A DNA stretch of 64,000 nt. Origin: a virus. The notes beneath the pieces are model-generated. The model had not been told where the DNA came from, did not search any database, and saw only the letters and a list, made by a program, of their open reading frames with translations. This document shows, piece by piece, positions 25,477 to 33,741 of the stretch. How positions within the stretch are numbered: position 1 is the first letter of the stretch; the number at the start of each line of letters is the position of its first letter. The stretch is taken from positions 20,720-84,719 of the IMG/VR virus record IMGVR_UViG_3300046542_000332. One strand, given 5' to 3'. Both the position numbers and the translations under genes were made by a program.

Positions 25477-25736
25477 TGCGCGCCACCATCGACGAACACG
25501 ATTGCGTTATTGGTCATGCGGACAAACACCGCTGTATCACCCACCAGCTCAGCGAGCGTCGTCATGTACTGGGCTACGCGCGCCAGCGGCAACCCGGCGA
25601 AGCCGATGCCCTCCAGCACGAAAGAAAGCTCGCCAGCGATAGGAGCGGCGACAGGAGCCGGACACCCGCCGTGGGGCGAGCACATACCCGGCGTCTGGCA
25701 GGGCTGCATTGATTTGCGGCAGATCATGGCGCTCAT
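25473..25736 (-). CDS. Cys-rich small protein
   Basis: 87 residues. The first 25 have four Cys (CRKSMQPCQTPGMCSPHGGC), likely a metal site; the remainder is a helical domain ending in DGGAQ. It overlaps the 25733-26356 gene by 4 nt. Function unknown. Confidence 0.55.
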   Translation of the reverse strand: MSAMICRKSMQPCQTPGMCSPHGGCPAPVAAPIAGELSFVLEGIGFAGLPLARVAQYMTTLAELVGDTAVFVRMTNNAIVFVDGGAQ

Positions 25737-26356
25737 GGCTTCCTCCCGCGCACTGAGTGGTCGATAGCTTGGTCAATATGCTTGGCGCGTAGGTGCTCAT
25801 CGCATACGTGCAGGTTTACCCAGTTGTCCAGATAGCCGCCATCGCGCAGCTTCTGGTAGCGCTCAGCGTTAGCCTCAGCCTCTACGCGGCACTGGTGCGG
25901 CGTCTTGCCCTCTACCCGTTGCAGGGTGACAACCAGCGAGCCGAGTTCCGGGTGCGTGGCACTGTCAAAGCGCAGCTCCAGATAGTTGATGGCCTTGCTC
26001 TCATAGAACTGATCGCCGAACACCTGAGCCAGCATGCCGCATGCGCCGCCTTCAAAGCCCAGCGTCATACCGCCATCGCCCGGAACCAATCCGGTCAGCA
26101 TGGTGGAGGTCACGACCTTTTCGGCGAGCAGATTGCGCAGGCGTTCGTTCTCAGCCTTGAGCTGATCGCGTTCCTGCATTGTTTCCATGCGGAATGCACC
26201 ATGGGCGCCATACGCAACGGCGGTCATTCTCTTTGTCTCGGCGAGCAGATGCAGGGTATCGCCGGAACTGGCGCCTATGCCGCGCTCGGCGTCTTGCTTG
26301 ATTCTGGCCAGGTGGTCGGTTGTGATCGGCGCCGGCGCTGAGGTGGACTTACTCAT
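25733..26356 (-). CDS. Coiled-coil protein after TerL
   Basis: 207 residues from ATG 26356; upstream in-frame codons lack a ribosome site. A coiled coil runs through ERDQLKAENERLRNLLAEK (near 65-85). The C-terminal half is a mixed domain without a recognised motif. It follows TerL by about 70 nt. Confidence 0.55.
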   Translation of the reverse strand: MSKSTSAPAPITTDHLARIKQDAERGIGASSGDTLHLLAETKRMTAVAYGAHGAFRMETMQERDQLKAENERLRNLLAEKVVTSTMLTGLVPGDGGMTLGFEGGACGMLAQVFGDQFYESKAINYLELRFDSATHPELGSLVVTLQRVEGKTPHQCRVEAEANAERYQKLRDGGYLDNWVNLHVCDEHLRAKHIDQAIDHSVRGRKP

Positions 26357-26426
26357 AAGGTTTATTCCGAGTATGTGGGGCGGGCGCCAGCATATCAGCG
26401 GAATAGCCATTATCAAAACATTGTTT

Positions 26427-27992
26427 TTAAGTGATTCCGGCAAGAGCCTCGCGGGCAGCATCAAGTGCGGCCTGTCGCCTGTCCGTACTGAGGCTGACGG
26501 CTTCGCCTTGCGCAGGAACGTAGTCCGCCGACTCCAGGAACGCCATGGCGATGGTGTCCAAAAGGTCGGGGGATGGTAGACCCTCGGCGGCCATGTCCTG
26601 CTTGCGGGCGATGTGGTACCGCCCCAGCTCGTCCAGGAAGTAAGGAATACGGCTGCCCTGGTCGATCAGATCCTTTTTGTACTGGCTCGACAGGCGTACC
26701 ACGCCGTCCTTGATCGCCTCGACCGCGTGCACGGTGCACTGCGCCCGCTGGTTGAGGAATCGCTTGCGGTAGTCGTTGGAGAACGGCAGTTCGCCCCAGC
26801 GCACGCCCTTGGCATGGATACCGCCGCCCGACAGCTCTATCAGCCGCTTGAGGAACTGGTTACCCATGCCGTTGGTGTCGACGATGATCGTCACGTTGGA
26901 GAATTGCGCGGCGTAGTCCAGCACCTTGACCGCCACCGGTGTCCAGTCCTCGGTGTTGGTGTAGACCGGCACGCCCACCACTTCAATCCGGCGCCGGTCG
27001 GCGGTCATTCGATCCCCGTTGCCGATCACCTTCATATGCGTGGCCACGGTCTTGTCTCGCCCTACGCCAGCCGCCACGTCGACCACGATCAGGTGACCGT
27101 ATGCCTCGCCCGGCAGGATGACGTTCGGGCCTTCAATGACGCGCTCAAGGGCTGCCTGGCTGAGCAGGTACTTGCTTGAGTTTGTCGGGAACATGCCCCG
27201 GACCTTGATCTGGTATTCCATTTCATCGCGCCCACCGTACTGAATGAGCTTTTCCTTGATGAACTCGATCCCCACGAGCGTGCTCTCTTCGGAGCTGAAC
27301 GTGAGGCTTGTCCACGCCCCGCCCTGGCGCTTGCTCTTGCTATGGTGCGAGTCACGGAAGAACCCGCTACTACGGGTTGGCTGGCTGGCCATGATGAACC
27401 GGTTACGCGGGTCCGTGAGGGCGCCGCCGATAACGCCGAAGTTTTCGTCCGGGATGCCTGAGGCTTCGTCCGCCATCCACATCAGATAGTCGCCGTGGGT
27501 ACCGGCCAGGTTCTCAGGCGAGCCGCGTGGCGCTGTACGGGTGGTGACGTACCAGATCGCCGACTTGGTGTTGATGTAGACCTTTTCGGCCTGGATGGTG
27601 ATGTACTGCGCGATCCAGGCGTGCGGGCCTTTCTCGATCTGCGCCTTGAGGGTGGTGATTTCCTTCCACACACCCTCTCGCACCGTCTTGAGCTTCGGCG
27701 CGGTGATGTAGGTGTTGGAGTTGCGATAGCAGAGCAGGTGCCACAGGGCGATAACGCCGAAGGATCTCGTTTTTCCAGTCCCGTGGCCAGACGCCACCGA
27801 CACCCGGCAACCATAGGGCGATGCCTCGTCGAATAGTTCCTTCTGCTGGTGCGTTACAGGCTTGCCCACAATGCCCATGCCGCAGACTTCGACCGCGAAC
27901 TTGTACTGTTCGAAGGCGTACCGGGCGACGAACGCGGGCCAACGCGGATCCGCGTCGAGCACCAACTGTTTTTCTTTCTTCGCCTTGGCCAT
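26427..27992 (-). CDS. Terminase large subunit (TerL)
   Basis: 521 residues. ATPase domain: Walker A GHGTGKT at 69-75 and Walker B LMWMADEA near 170-177. C-terminal RNase H-like nuclease: likely acidic residues D305 (LIVVDVAAG), D372 (IIVDTNG) and D476 (PDLLDT). It packages genomic DNA through portal and makes the cuts, partnering TerS at 30898-31983. A terminator at 28010-28034 lies only about 20 nt before its start, separating it from an ATPase-like paralogue. Expression therefore needs read-through, antitermination, or a promoter I cannot see. Confidence 0.9.
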   Translation of the reverse strand: MAKAKKEKQLVLDADPRWPAFVARYAFEQYKFAVEVCGMGIVGKPVTHQQKELFDEASPYGCRVSVASGHGTGKTRSFGVIALWHLLCYRNSNTYITAPKLKTVREGVWKEITTLKAQIEKGPHAWIAQYITIQAEKVYINTKSAIWYVTTRTAPRGSPENLAGTHGDYLMWMADEASGIPDENFGVIGGALTDPRNRFIMASQPTRSSGFFRDSHHSKSKRQGGAWTSLTFSSEESTLVGIEFIKEKLIQYGGRDEMEYQIKVRGMFPTNSSKYLLSQAALERVIEGPNVILPGEAYGHLIVVDVAAGVGRDKTVATHMKVIGNGDRMTADRRRIEVVGVPVYTNTEDWTPVAVKVLDYAAQFSNVTIIVDTNGMGNQFLKRLIELSGGGIHAKGVRWGELPFSNDYRKRFLNQRAQCTVHAVEAIKDGVVRLSSQYKKDLIDQGSRIPYFLDELGRYHIARKQDMAAEGLPSPDLLDTIAMAFLESADYVPAQGEAVSLSTDRRQAALDAAREALAGIT

Positions 27993-28009
27993 GCCATCCC
28001 TTAAAACGC

Positions 28010-28034
28010 AAAAAGGGCCGAATTACCGGCCCTT
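28010..28034 (-). terminator. Terminator between TerL paralogue and TerL
   Basis: AAGGGCCG/CGGCCCTT stem with a 6-nt loop, then TTTTTG leftward. A strong stem inside what is otherwise one packaging operon. Confidence 0.75.
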
Positions 28035-28062
28035 GACACCTTAACGCTCGATTTGTTGGCGC

Positions 28063-28752
28063 TTACCGCCCGCTTTGCGCGCCTTCCAGGGTGCAAACGT
28101 CCCACGGCCCGCCCTGGTCCTTGCTCAGCTTTCCGCGTGTGGCGGCCGCATACCCCGACTCACGCCAAGGCCTATTGGTGAGCACCATGCCGTTGCCCGG
28201 ATCGGTCATATGGGCGCACGCCATGTAGAAACACGCATCAGGGATGTCGTGGGCTTCCTCCATCAGCCAGCAAACGTGCTCACCGTAGAAGCCGGCCAGC
28301 GCCTCGGGCATTCTCGCGTCGGCACAGAGGAACCGGATTTTCGCGCCCATGGACTGGCGCCTCAGGTGGATCTGGTGAGCGTCAAGGCTGATATAGGCGC
28401 GCAACCAGCTATGGGAGCCCTCGACCATCCAAGTCAGCAAGCGCACGTATTGCTGCTTACGTGCACGGCCGCCTCCATGAGGAATGACCACCAGGGTTTG
28501 GGATTCGGGGCGACACAGCAGGCGCCAGATCGCGATAGGCGCCATCGGGCTGATGCCATCCCATCCATGCAGGTCGATGTCGGTGGCGATGGACACACGG
28601 CAGCCAGGGAGCGAGGCAAGGCAGTAGACGTGGGCGAGTGCTGGCGTTACCTCCATGCCGAAGACATCAGCGGCAAACGCGCACAGGTCGTTGGCGTAAC
28701 GCTCGATGAACGCTGGCCACCGCGCATCCTCATAGAGCGGTGTCAGGCTCAT
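28063..28752 (-). CDS. Inactive TerL ATPase-domain paralogue
   Basis: 229 residues that align along their whole length with the first 235 residues of the TerL at 26427-27992. Shared pieces include DxRWPAFxxRYA, PxGCRVSxA, WRLLC/WHLLC, WMxxEAxxIPD, MTDPGN/LTDPRN, and QGGPWDVCTL/QGGAWTSLTF. The Walker A GHGTGKT is replaced by DIDLHGWDG, so it should not bind ATP normally. The Walker B-like CWLMEEAHDIPD is kept. No nuclease domain follows. It looks like a duplicated, catalytically dead ATPase module that could regulate TerL or TerS. It overlaps the upstream gene by 4 nt. Confidence 0.8.
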   Translation of the reverse strand: MSLTPLYEDARWPAFIERYANDLCAFAADVFGMEVTPALAHVYCLASLPGCRVSIATDIDLHGWDGISPMAPIAIWRLLCRPESQTLVVIPHGGGRARKQQYVRLLTWMVEGSHSWLRAYISLDAHQIHLRRQSMGAKIRFLCADARMPEALAGFYGEHVCWLMEEAHDIPDACFYMACAHMTDPGNGMVLTNRPWRESGYAAATRGKLSKDQGGPWDVCTLEGAQSGR

Positions 28753-29339
28753 CGGGACGCCTCCAGCAACTTGGCGCGCTCCAGCTCGGAAAAGATCAGC
28801 GCCACCGCCTTGGTCAGCGCCTCAGCTGGCGGGCACACTTTGATTTTCGACTTGAACGGCCAGAAGCTGGTGTAGCGCATCGGGTACACACCGCCCGCCT
28901 GCATCGCGTAGCACGCCGCTGCACGCGCCAGCTCGCCGGCCTGGTACTGCTCCAGGTCGGTGGCCAGCGTATAGCCCTCTTCCTCGCGCTGGCGCTTGTG
29001 CTCATTGAGCGCCGCCATCACTTCCGGGCTCACCCCCGGAACGTTCGCATGCAGCGGCATGGCCGGCTCATAGCCCAAGGCTCGACGCTTTGGCCAGCTC
29101 GGCGACTCGGGACCGGTCGGGCGCTGTAGGACGATGCCCACCGCCTTGCCGCCGCGACGGTTCACCCACGCCAGCGGCGGCTCGCCACGGTCGCCAAACG
29201 GAAACGCCACGCTCTTCCACACCGCATAGGCCGCTTGTGTGTGGTCGTTGACGTACTCGGGGCCGACCTGCTCCAGGTCCGTGATACCGGCCTGGCGCGC
29301 GGCATACTCAAAATCAGCCCGGTTCAAGAAGAGCGACAT
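28749..29339 (-). CDS. Conserved phage protein with GELARAAACYA motif
   Basis: 196 residues. The C-terminal half has the pattern YQAGELARAAACYAMQAGG, then a Trp/Lys stretch, then EALTKAVALIFSELERAK, a small helical domain seen in many phage proteins of unknown role. The N-terminal half includes basic segments near 90-100. It overlaps its neighbours by 1-4 nt. Confidence 0.65.
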   Translation of the reverse strand: MSLFLNRADFEYAARQAGITDLEQVGPEYVNDHTQAAYAVWKSVAFPFGDRGEPPLAWVNRRGGKAVGIVLQRPTGPESPSWPKRRALGYEPAMPLHANVPGVSPEVMAALNEHKRQREEEGYTLATDLEQYQAGELARAAACYAMQAGGVYPMRYTSFWPFKSKIKVCPPAEALTKAVALIFSELERAKLLEASR

Positions 29340-29791
29340 CAGCTGCGCCCCTCTTCCACCAGGATCGGGACGAACTTCAACCGATCCTCAATCAACGCCA
29401 CGTCGGCGGCGGTATAACCTCGCGCCAGACGCCCGTTTACCAGCGGCACCAGTAACGTGCGGTGAATCTTGGTCCCGTGCGCCACATAGTCACGCAGGCC
29501 GCGCAGCACCACCGCCTCGGAGCCCTTGTAGGGGAACCCCAGCCAGAAGCCGTTGGCGCCCTTGGCAGTGCTGTGCAGGTCGATGGTCGGCGTTTCCGGG
29601 TTGTGGTCGCGGAAATGGACGCGGCCGTCCACGGTCAGGCGCAACCGGCACAAGTCGCCGTCGGTGTTCGCCCACATCTTGGTGCCGACCTTGGCTATCT
29701 CGGCCAGCACCGTGTTGGCGTGGCGCAGGCGCATCAGGCGAGTTTCCCGGTGCAGGTTGGTGGCGCGTGGCTTGCTCTCTGGCTGACTCAT
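29339..29791 (-). CDS. Unknown protein in packaging/early operon
   Basis: 150 residues with a mixed helix-strand pattern and many basic residues. It overlaps the following gene by 1 nt and starts 7 nt after the zinc-finger ORF. No family is recognised. Confidence 0.55.
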   Translation of the reverse strand: MSQPESKPRATNLHRETRLMRLRHANTVLAEIAKVGTKMWANTDGDLCRLRLTVDGRVHFRDHNPETPTIDLHSTAKGANGFWLGFPYKGSEAVVLRGLRDYVAHGTKIHRTLLVPLVNGRLARGYTAADVALIEDRLKFVPILVEEGRS

Positions 29792-29798
29792 AAGGGAC

Positions 29799-29975
29799 TC
29801 ACTGCATTTTCAATTGAAGTTGGGCGCGGGTGCATTCGTGGGCGCCGTGAGGCAGGGCGCTGGTGCCCCGCTCACAGTTCCGACGCTTGCAGTCCTGGCA
29901 AAGGGTATGGGGACCGCGCGAACGCCCCGCAGGGCGCCACACGACCCTATCCCCGCCGCAGTAACGGCAAAGCAT
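29799..29975 (-). CDS. 58-residue zinc-finger protein
   Basis: Short gene: MLCRYCGGDRVVW at the start and LCQDCKRRNC in the middle give a CxxC...CxxC zinc ribbon. Start ATG 29975, stop TGA 29799. It is spaced 18 nt from the upstream gene and 7 nt from the downstream gene. Likely a small nucleic-acid-binding regulator. Confidence 0.6.
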   Translation of the reverse strand: MLCRYCGGDRVVWRPAGRSRGPHTLCQDCKRRNCERGTSALPHGAHECTRAQLQLKMQ

Positions 29976-29993
29976 GGGTTTGTATACTCCCGG

Positions 29994-30614
29994 TCAATCC
30001 CCGGCCTGGGTGGTGCGATGTTTGATCATCAAGTCCGCGTACTCCCAGCGGCGAATAACATGCTGCTCCAGCTCTTGCTCAGTGGGATGCTTCCCCAAAG
30101 GAGGGATAGGCGCATGCAGGGCGAAGTCGTCGCGCAGGTCGCTCAGGTACTGCGCATCGCCCGTCGACTTGAGCGACACACCTTGAGTGCTGACCAGCTG
30201 AGCAGTGGTTGTCTTGAGTGATTCACGAAAGGCCTTACGTTGCTCATGGAGCGGCTGGTGCTCAGGGGCTGGTGCGCACTCACGCGGCAAGTCCAAGGCC
30301 GCACGCGCCACGGCACGCTCGGCCGCTTGACGCTCGGCGCGGACCTGGCCAACGGCGGTATTCAATGGCGTTCTGAGAAAGCCGTCAACATAGGAGCGCA
30401 GCAGCTGGGGGGTTACCGGCGCACCCGCACGGCCGCGCTCAATCGGCAGCCAGCGAGTACCACCGGGCACCTGAACGTGGAAAAACTGTCCAGCCCCCGA
30501 ATCGCGCACCCGCAGGCCGCTTTCCACCAGGTATGCACGGAATGCCGGGATCTGCTCCGCACTCACCAGGCCGGTATCATTAACAATGGTCGTTGTAGCC
30601 GCTACGTTCTGCAT
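29994..30614 (-). CDS. Unknown protein
   Basis: 206 residues. N-terminal 75 residues are beta-like (FFHVQVPGGTRWLPIERG), then a coiled region (ERQAAERAVARAALDL). No catalytic motif is recognised. It begins 5 nt after the XRE-type gene. Confidence 0.5.
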   Translation of the reverse strand: MQNVAATTTIVNDTGLVSAEQIPAFRAYLVESGLRVRDSGAGQFFHVQVPGGTRWLPIERGRAGAPVTPQLLRSYVDGFLRTPLNTAVGQVRAERQAAERAVARAALDLPRECAPAPEHQPLHEQRKAFRESLKTTTAQLVSTQGVSLKSTGDAQYLSDLRDDFALHAPIPPLGKHPTEQELEQHVIRRWEYADLMIKHRTTQAGD

Positions 30615-30619
30615 TGTTA

Positions 30620-30901
30620 CTACTCCTGTGACTTAGCCTTGAATGGCGTTAAGTTTTCTCGCCTGCCTTGGCGTAATGTCGCCCGCTTCTCTGCCTTCAA
30701 CGGCAGCGGACGAACCCATATTTGTCCGGTTTTGAACTGGTACAGCTCCCACAGGCCGATCTTCATCGGTACAGAGCCGTCTTCGTAGGTCTGCCAGGCG
30801 CGACGGCTGACATGGATCAGCGCGGCGCTGGCCCGCTGACTCAGGCCGGTGGTAGAGCGCGATTGCTTCACCTGGTCCGCTGTAGGGCTGCAAGGCTTCA
30901 A
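30620..30901 (-). CDS. XRE-type helix-turn-helix protein
   Basis: 93 residues. Residues about 8-45 form an XRE-like helix-turn-helix: ADQVKQSRSTTGLSQRASA, then HVSRRAWQTYEDGS. It overlaps the end of TerS by 4 nt, an unusual place for a regulator. A role in timing of the packaging operon is possible. Confidence 0.6.
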   Translation of the reverse strand: MKPCSPTADQVKQSRSTTGLSQRASAALIHVSRRAWQTYEDGSVPMKIGLWELYQFKTGQIWVRPLPLKAEKRATLRQGRRENLTPFKAKSQE

Positions 30902-31983
30902 TTCACGATCCCTATCTTGGCCAGCTCTTCGGCCCGACCGGCCATGGCTGCGCGGTTGGCCTCGGTGTTCGCCTGGGCCTTAGCCAGGATTTCGTCCAGC
31001 TGCTCGTCGCTGACGGCCAATGTCACAGCTACGGCCGGCTCTACGTTCATGTTGAACAGCTTCGCCAGGGAGTCGCGGTAGCCTTTCTGACTGGCCACCT
31101 TGAGTTCGGTCCCGTCCTTGCCTTCCTTCACGCCTTCAAACAGCGTCAGGGCGGCTGGTGACAGGTTGCTGGTGTCCTTGAACAGCGCCCGGCCTTCGCC
31201 TTCACCGTCGCACTCAGGGCAATCGTAATTGGGTGGCTTGCGGCCGTCGTAGCCAATGCCCCCCAGCTCATCAAACTCGCCAATGGTCTTGCTCTCGGCC
31301 TCGGCGGCGGCTTTATCGGCCTCGTACTGCTGGCGGCGGCGCTCCATTTCACTCGGGCGCAAGTGAAACTTGTGGTCGATGCCGTAGCAGTAGCGGCAGC
31401 ACCGACGCACGTACTCGACCAGCTCACGCGGATCGGCAAACGACGCCGCGTGATAGGTGGCAATGAGCTGGTTTTGAACGTCGGCCGTGCGTGCAAACAG
31501 CTCGACCTGGCGCGCCAGGGTATAGGGGTGGTTCTTAACCTTACTTAGCAGTCGACTGGCAGCCGCTGAGGCCACGTTGTCGTTCTTGCAGGTAAAGCCC
31601 GCATCCCGGTAGGACTGGCTCGCGTTGTAGGTCACTAACCACAGGTCGACAAACTTCGCCTGGCGAGCGTCCAACCCTTGGAAAGCCGCCATTTCCATGG
31701 CTTTGCGCTCTTTCAGGCTGAGCTTTACCGGGTTCTTTATCGCGGTCGTGCCCACCTTGGGCTTGGTGCCCTTAGTCGCCGGCTTTGCAGCCTTTGCCCC
31801 TGGCTTCGCCGCCGCTTTAACCGGCTTTTTGGCTTCCGTGGTGGCCGGCTTTTTGCTGCTTTCCACCTTGTTAGCCTTAACTCCACGCGGTTTAGCAGGT
31901 TTGCGAGGGCGCGCAGTAGCCACGGACGGGGATAAATCATCCCTCGACACGGCAGGTTTATCAGTCTCTGGCTTGCGCGGCAT
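30898..31983 (-). CDS. Terminase small subunit (TerS)
   Basis: 361 residues. Residues 1-85 are a Lys/Ala/Pro-rich tail (KKPVKAAAKPGAKAAKPATK) resembling histone H1. Residues about 100-150 are a TerS DNA-binding domain: DARQAKFVDLWLVTYNASQS, NDNVASAAASRLLSKV. Residues about 190-270 hold Cys pairs (CCRYCYG and CPECDG), a likely zinc site. TerS recognises the packaging site and loads TerL. It is longer than typical TerS because of its tail and zinc region. The hairpin-rich non-coding segment just upstream is a candidate packaging site. Confidence 0.8.
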   Translation of the reverse strand: MPRKPETDKPAVSRDDLSPSVATARPRKPAKPRGVKANKVESSKKPATTEAKKPVKAAAKPGAKAAKPATKGTKPKVGTTAIKNPVKLSLKERKAMEMAAFQGLDARQAKFVDLWLVTYNASQSYRDAGFTCKNDNVASAAASRLLSKVKNHPYTLARQVELFARTADVQNQLIATYHAASFADPRELVEYVRRCCRYCYGIDHKFHLRPSEMERRRQQYEADKAAAEAESKTIGEFDELGGIGYDGRKPPNYDCPECDGEGEGRALFKDTSNLSPAALTLFEGVKEGKDGTELKVASQKGYRDSLAKLFNMNVEPAVAVTLAVSDEQLDEILAKAQANTEANRAAMAGRAEELAKIGIVN

Positions 31984-32052
31984 CCCTACACCTCATGCGT
32001 AATAAGTTCGCTATCAGCCGTGGCAACACGGCCAACCTCTTGCGCTTCACGT

Positions 32053-32086
32053 TAAAAAAATAGCCCGCAGGGCGGGCTATTCTTTT
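32053..32086. terminator. Bidirectional terminator
   Basis: TAGCCCGC/GCGGGCTA stem with a 3-nt loop; A7 on the left gives T7 for leftward RNA, and TTCTTTT on the right serves rightward RNA. Separates the non-coding hairpin region from TerS. Confidence 0.8.
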
Positions 32087-32478
32087 GGGCGTGGATCCTG
32101 GATCCCCACCACTATCAGCCAACGGAACGCTGCTGACCGGCGCCGCAAAGGCAGGTAAGTGCCCTCCTCCTGTCGGTTATCCATGCTGTGATGTTCCGGC
32201 GCACTGTCTAAAGGCACCATAGCCCGGTGCGAACCACACACCCGACCACCACAACGAGCGACCGCATAACGCTTTTGAATGCGCCCCTTAAGCGGGCCAG
32301 GCTATTTGCCGAAGCAAATTAGGGTGCAGCAGGTAACGCGCTTAGGCGCATGGTCAACCCGCGTTACTGGCGCCTCAACGGGTCAAAGATAACCCCGCCA
32401 TGCTTGCCGCCTTTCGGCCTACTGCATACCGCAGCGCTCTTTTTCAAAGCGCTCCGGTATGCGTAACCCCGTTAAAGA

Positions 32479-32510
32479 CCCCTCAAACCGCCGAAGTTCG
32501 GTTTGAGGGG
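32479..32510 (-). terminator. 12-bp hairpin after the XRE regulator
   Basis: Perfect 12-bp stem, 8-nt loop, followed leftward by GTCTTTAAC. It can end the regulator transcript about 90 nt after its stop. Confidence 0.55.
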
Positions 32511-32596
32511 GTACCACTGCCACCGTTGACAAGCTGGTCACGCCAGTAGGGGCCACGCATGGCTATACACCCCCACCTCTCCAGCACCTGATACCT

Positions 32597-33349
32597 CTAG
32601 AACAAAATCTGCTGCACCTGCTTTGCAATCTGTTCCGGCGCAGGATGGATGGGCTCGTAATCAGCCATCGCTTCCTCCCGCGCTCGGCGGCGTATCTGTT
32701 CCGACATACTCCCATGCAGTTCACCCACCAAACGGACGAGCTTTGCACCTCCCCGAATCTCTTCGAACTCGGGGGCATGGGTTCTGACAACGTTTAGAGC
32801 ACTGACCAGATCCGTGGCGACGACGGCCAGGTTGGACAAAAGAGCGCGATCCAGGCTCAGTGCCTCGATCATGATGGCGTTGCGGCGAGTCAGGCCGTCG
32901 ACGAACTGCCCGAACTGGCCCATTAATGCGGTGCTGATAATCCCCCTGAGTACCGCCTGATTGCCTTCTTCCGGCTCAGCCAGAATGTCGTCGTGCATGT
33001 CAAGAAGGTAATCAGTCGTCACCCCGTACAATTGTGCCATTAAACGCAGGTTCGCCAGGGACGGCAGACGATGGCCATTCTCGTACAAGCTGATCATCGT
33101 TACGCCTTGTTGCGCGAGCGCCAAAGCAGCGGCACTTTCACTGTAGCCGGCCACCTTGCGCGCTCGGCGCAATTTGCACCCCATGATGCCCATCAGGCGG
33201 GTTTCCTCGGCGCGCCGGCGCTCATTCATGCCAGCGCCAACCCCCAAGTCTTCCGACTCATCAAACAACGAAAGAGCCGCGCCTGGGGCGGTGCCCGGCT
33301 GTTCGGCTTGCTCTGTCGCCTTCGAAGCGGTTGGTTTATCCCCGTCCAT
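32597..33349 (-). CDS. XRE-family transcriptional regulator
   Basis: 250 residues. An acidic disordered start (1-45) precedes a helix-turn-helix at about 57-110: KLRRARKVAGYSESAAALALA, then MISLYENGHRLPSLANLRLMA, QLYGVTTDYLLD. The C-terminal 130 residues are helical and could dimerise; no LexA-type protease motif is seen. A GTATAGGGATAC site 45 bp upstream suggests it controls, or is controlled by, this shared motif. It may be the phage repressor or a late switch. Confidence 0.72.
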   Translation of the reverse strand: MDGDKPTASKATEQAEQPGTAPGAALSLFDESEDLGVGAGMNERRRAEETRLMGIMGCKLRRARKVAGYSESAAALALAQQGVTMISLYENGHRLPSLANLRLMAQLYGVTTDYLLDMHDDILAEPEEGNQAVLRGIISTALMGQFGQFVDGLTRRNAIMIEALSLDRALLSNLAVVATDLVSALNVVRTHAPEFEEIRGGAKLVRLVGELHGSMSEQIRRRAREEAMADYEPIHPAPEQIAKQVQQILF

Positions 33350-33393
33350 CTAAAGCACCCTCCCCGGCACGTTTCAACGTCGGCGATTAGAAA

Positions 33394-33405
33394 GTATCCC
33401 TATAC
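33394..33405 (-). promoter_or_regulatory. GTATAGGGATAC motif, XRE regulator
   Basis: Near-palindromic GTAT-AGGG-ATAC, 45 bp before ATG 33349. Same motif as at 1688, 23080 and 50417. Candidate operator or promoter core. Confidence 0.5.
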
Positions 33406-33462
33406 ATTTGGCAAGCGAGAAAGGCGTAAGTAGTTGGCTATTGGCGCCGCAATATTGACAAC

Positions 33463-33741
33463 TTATTGCGCTTTTTCGACAGTCTCGTTGTACAGCTCTA
33501 TCACGCGGGCCTTGAGCCCTTCGGCGTTTGCGGGGTTTTGGTAGGTTTCGCGGTACAGCAGCTCTCGGCGCCGCCGAACATCGGAAATTGCCATTAAAAA
33601 ATGCGCGTCGTACTCAATGCGCAACGGCAATCCTGTAAGACAATGGCGCTTTTTTGGTGCAAAACAATCTCGGCAAAACATGATATGGCTAACATATTTT
33701 TCGTGGGCCTCGACCACCACCGCCGGCAAGGGCTCACTCAC
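33463..33741 (-). CDS. Small Cys-containing protein
   Basis: 92 residues from GTG 33741, overlapping the DUF1064-type gene by 4 nt. Contains CRDCFAPKKRHC, a likely zinc site. Helical second half. Unknown function; last gene of the long early operon. Confidence 0.5.
   Translation of the reverse strand: MSEPLPAVVVEAHEKYVSHIMFCRDCFAPKKRHCLTGLPLRIEYDAHFLMAISDVRRRRELLYRETYQNPANAEGLKARVIELYNETVEKAQ

Larger units (their letters stand above)
31984..32596. other. 613-bp hairpin-rich non-coding region
   Basis: No credible ORF. It contains a bidirectional terminator (32053-32086) and at least five other inverted repeats. They are GCATACCG...CGGTATGC around AGCGCT...AGCGCT (32424-32462), GTAACGCG/CGCGTTAC (32333-32367), ATTTGC-CGAA-GCAAAT (32304-32319), CCCCTCAAACCG/CGGTTTGAGGGG (32479-32510), and GCACC/GGTGC near 32215-32230. 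A weak TTGCCA...TATTAC promoter-like pair stands before TerS. It may be a packaging site or a structured RNA. Confidence 0.55.

Noticed and set aside
32130-32560. tRNA gene in the hairpin-rich gap
   Set aside because: Fragments resembling a T-arm were checked, but no full cloverleaf with a 7-bp acceptor and anticodon stem could be drawn on either strand.
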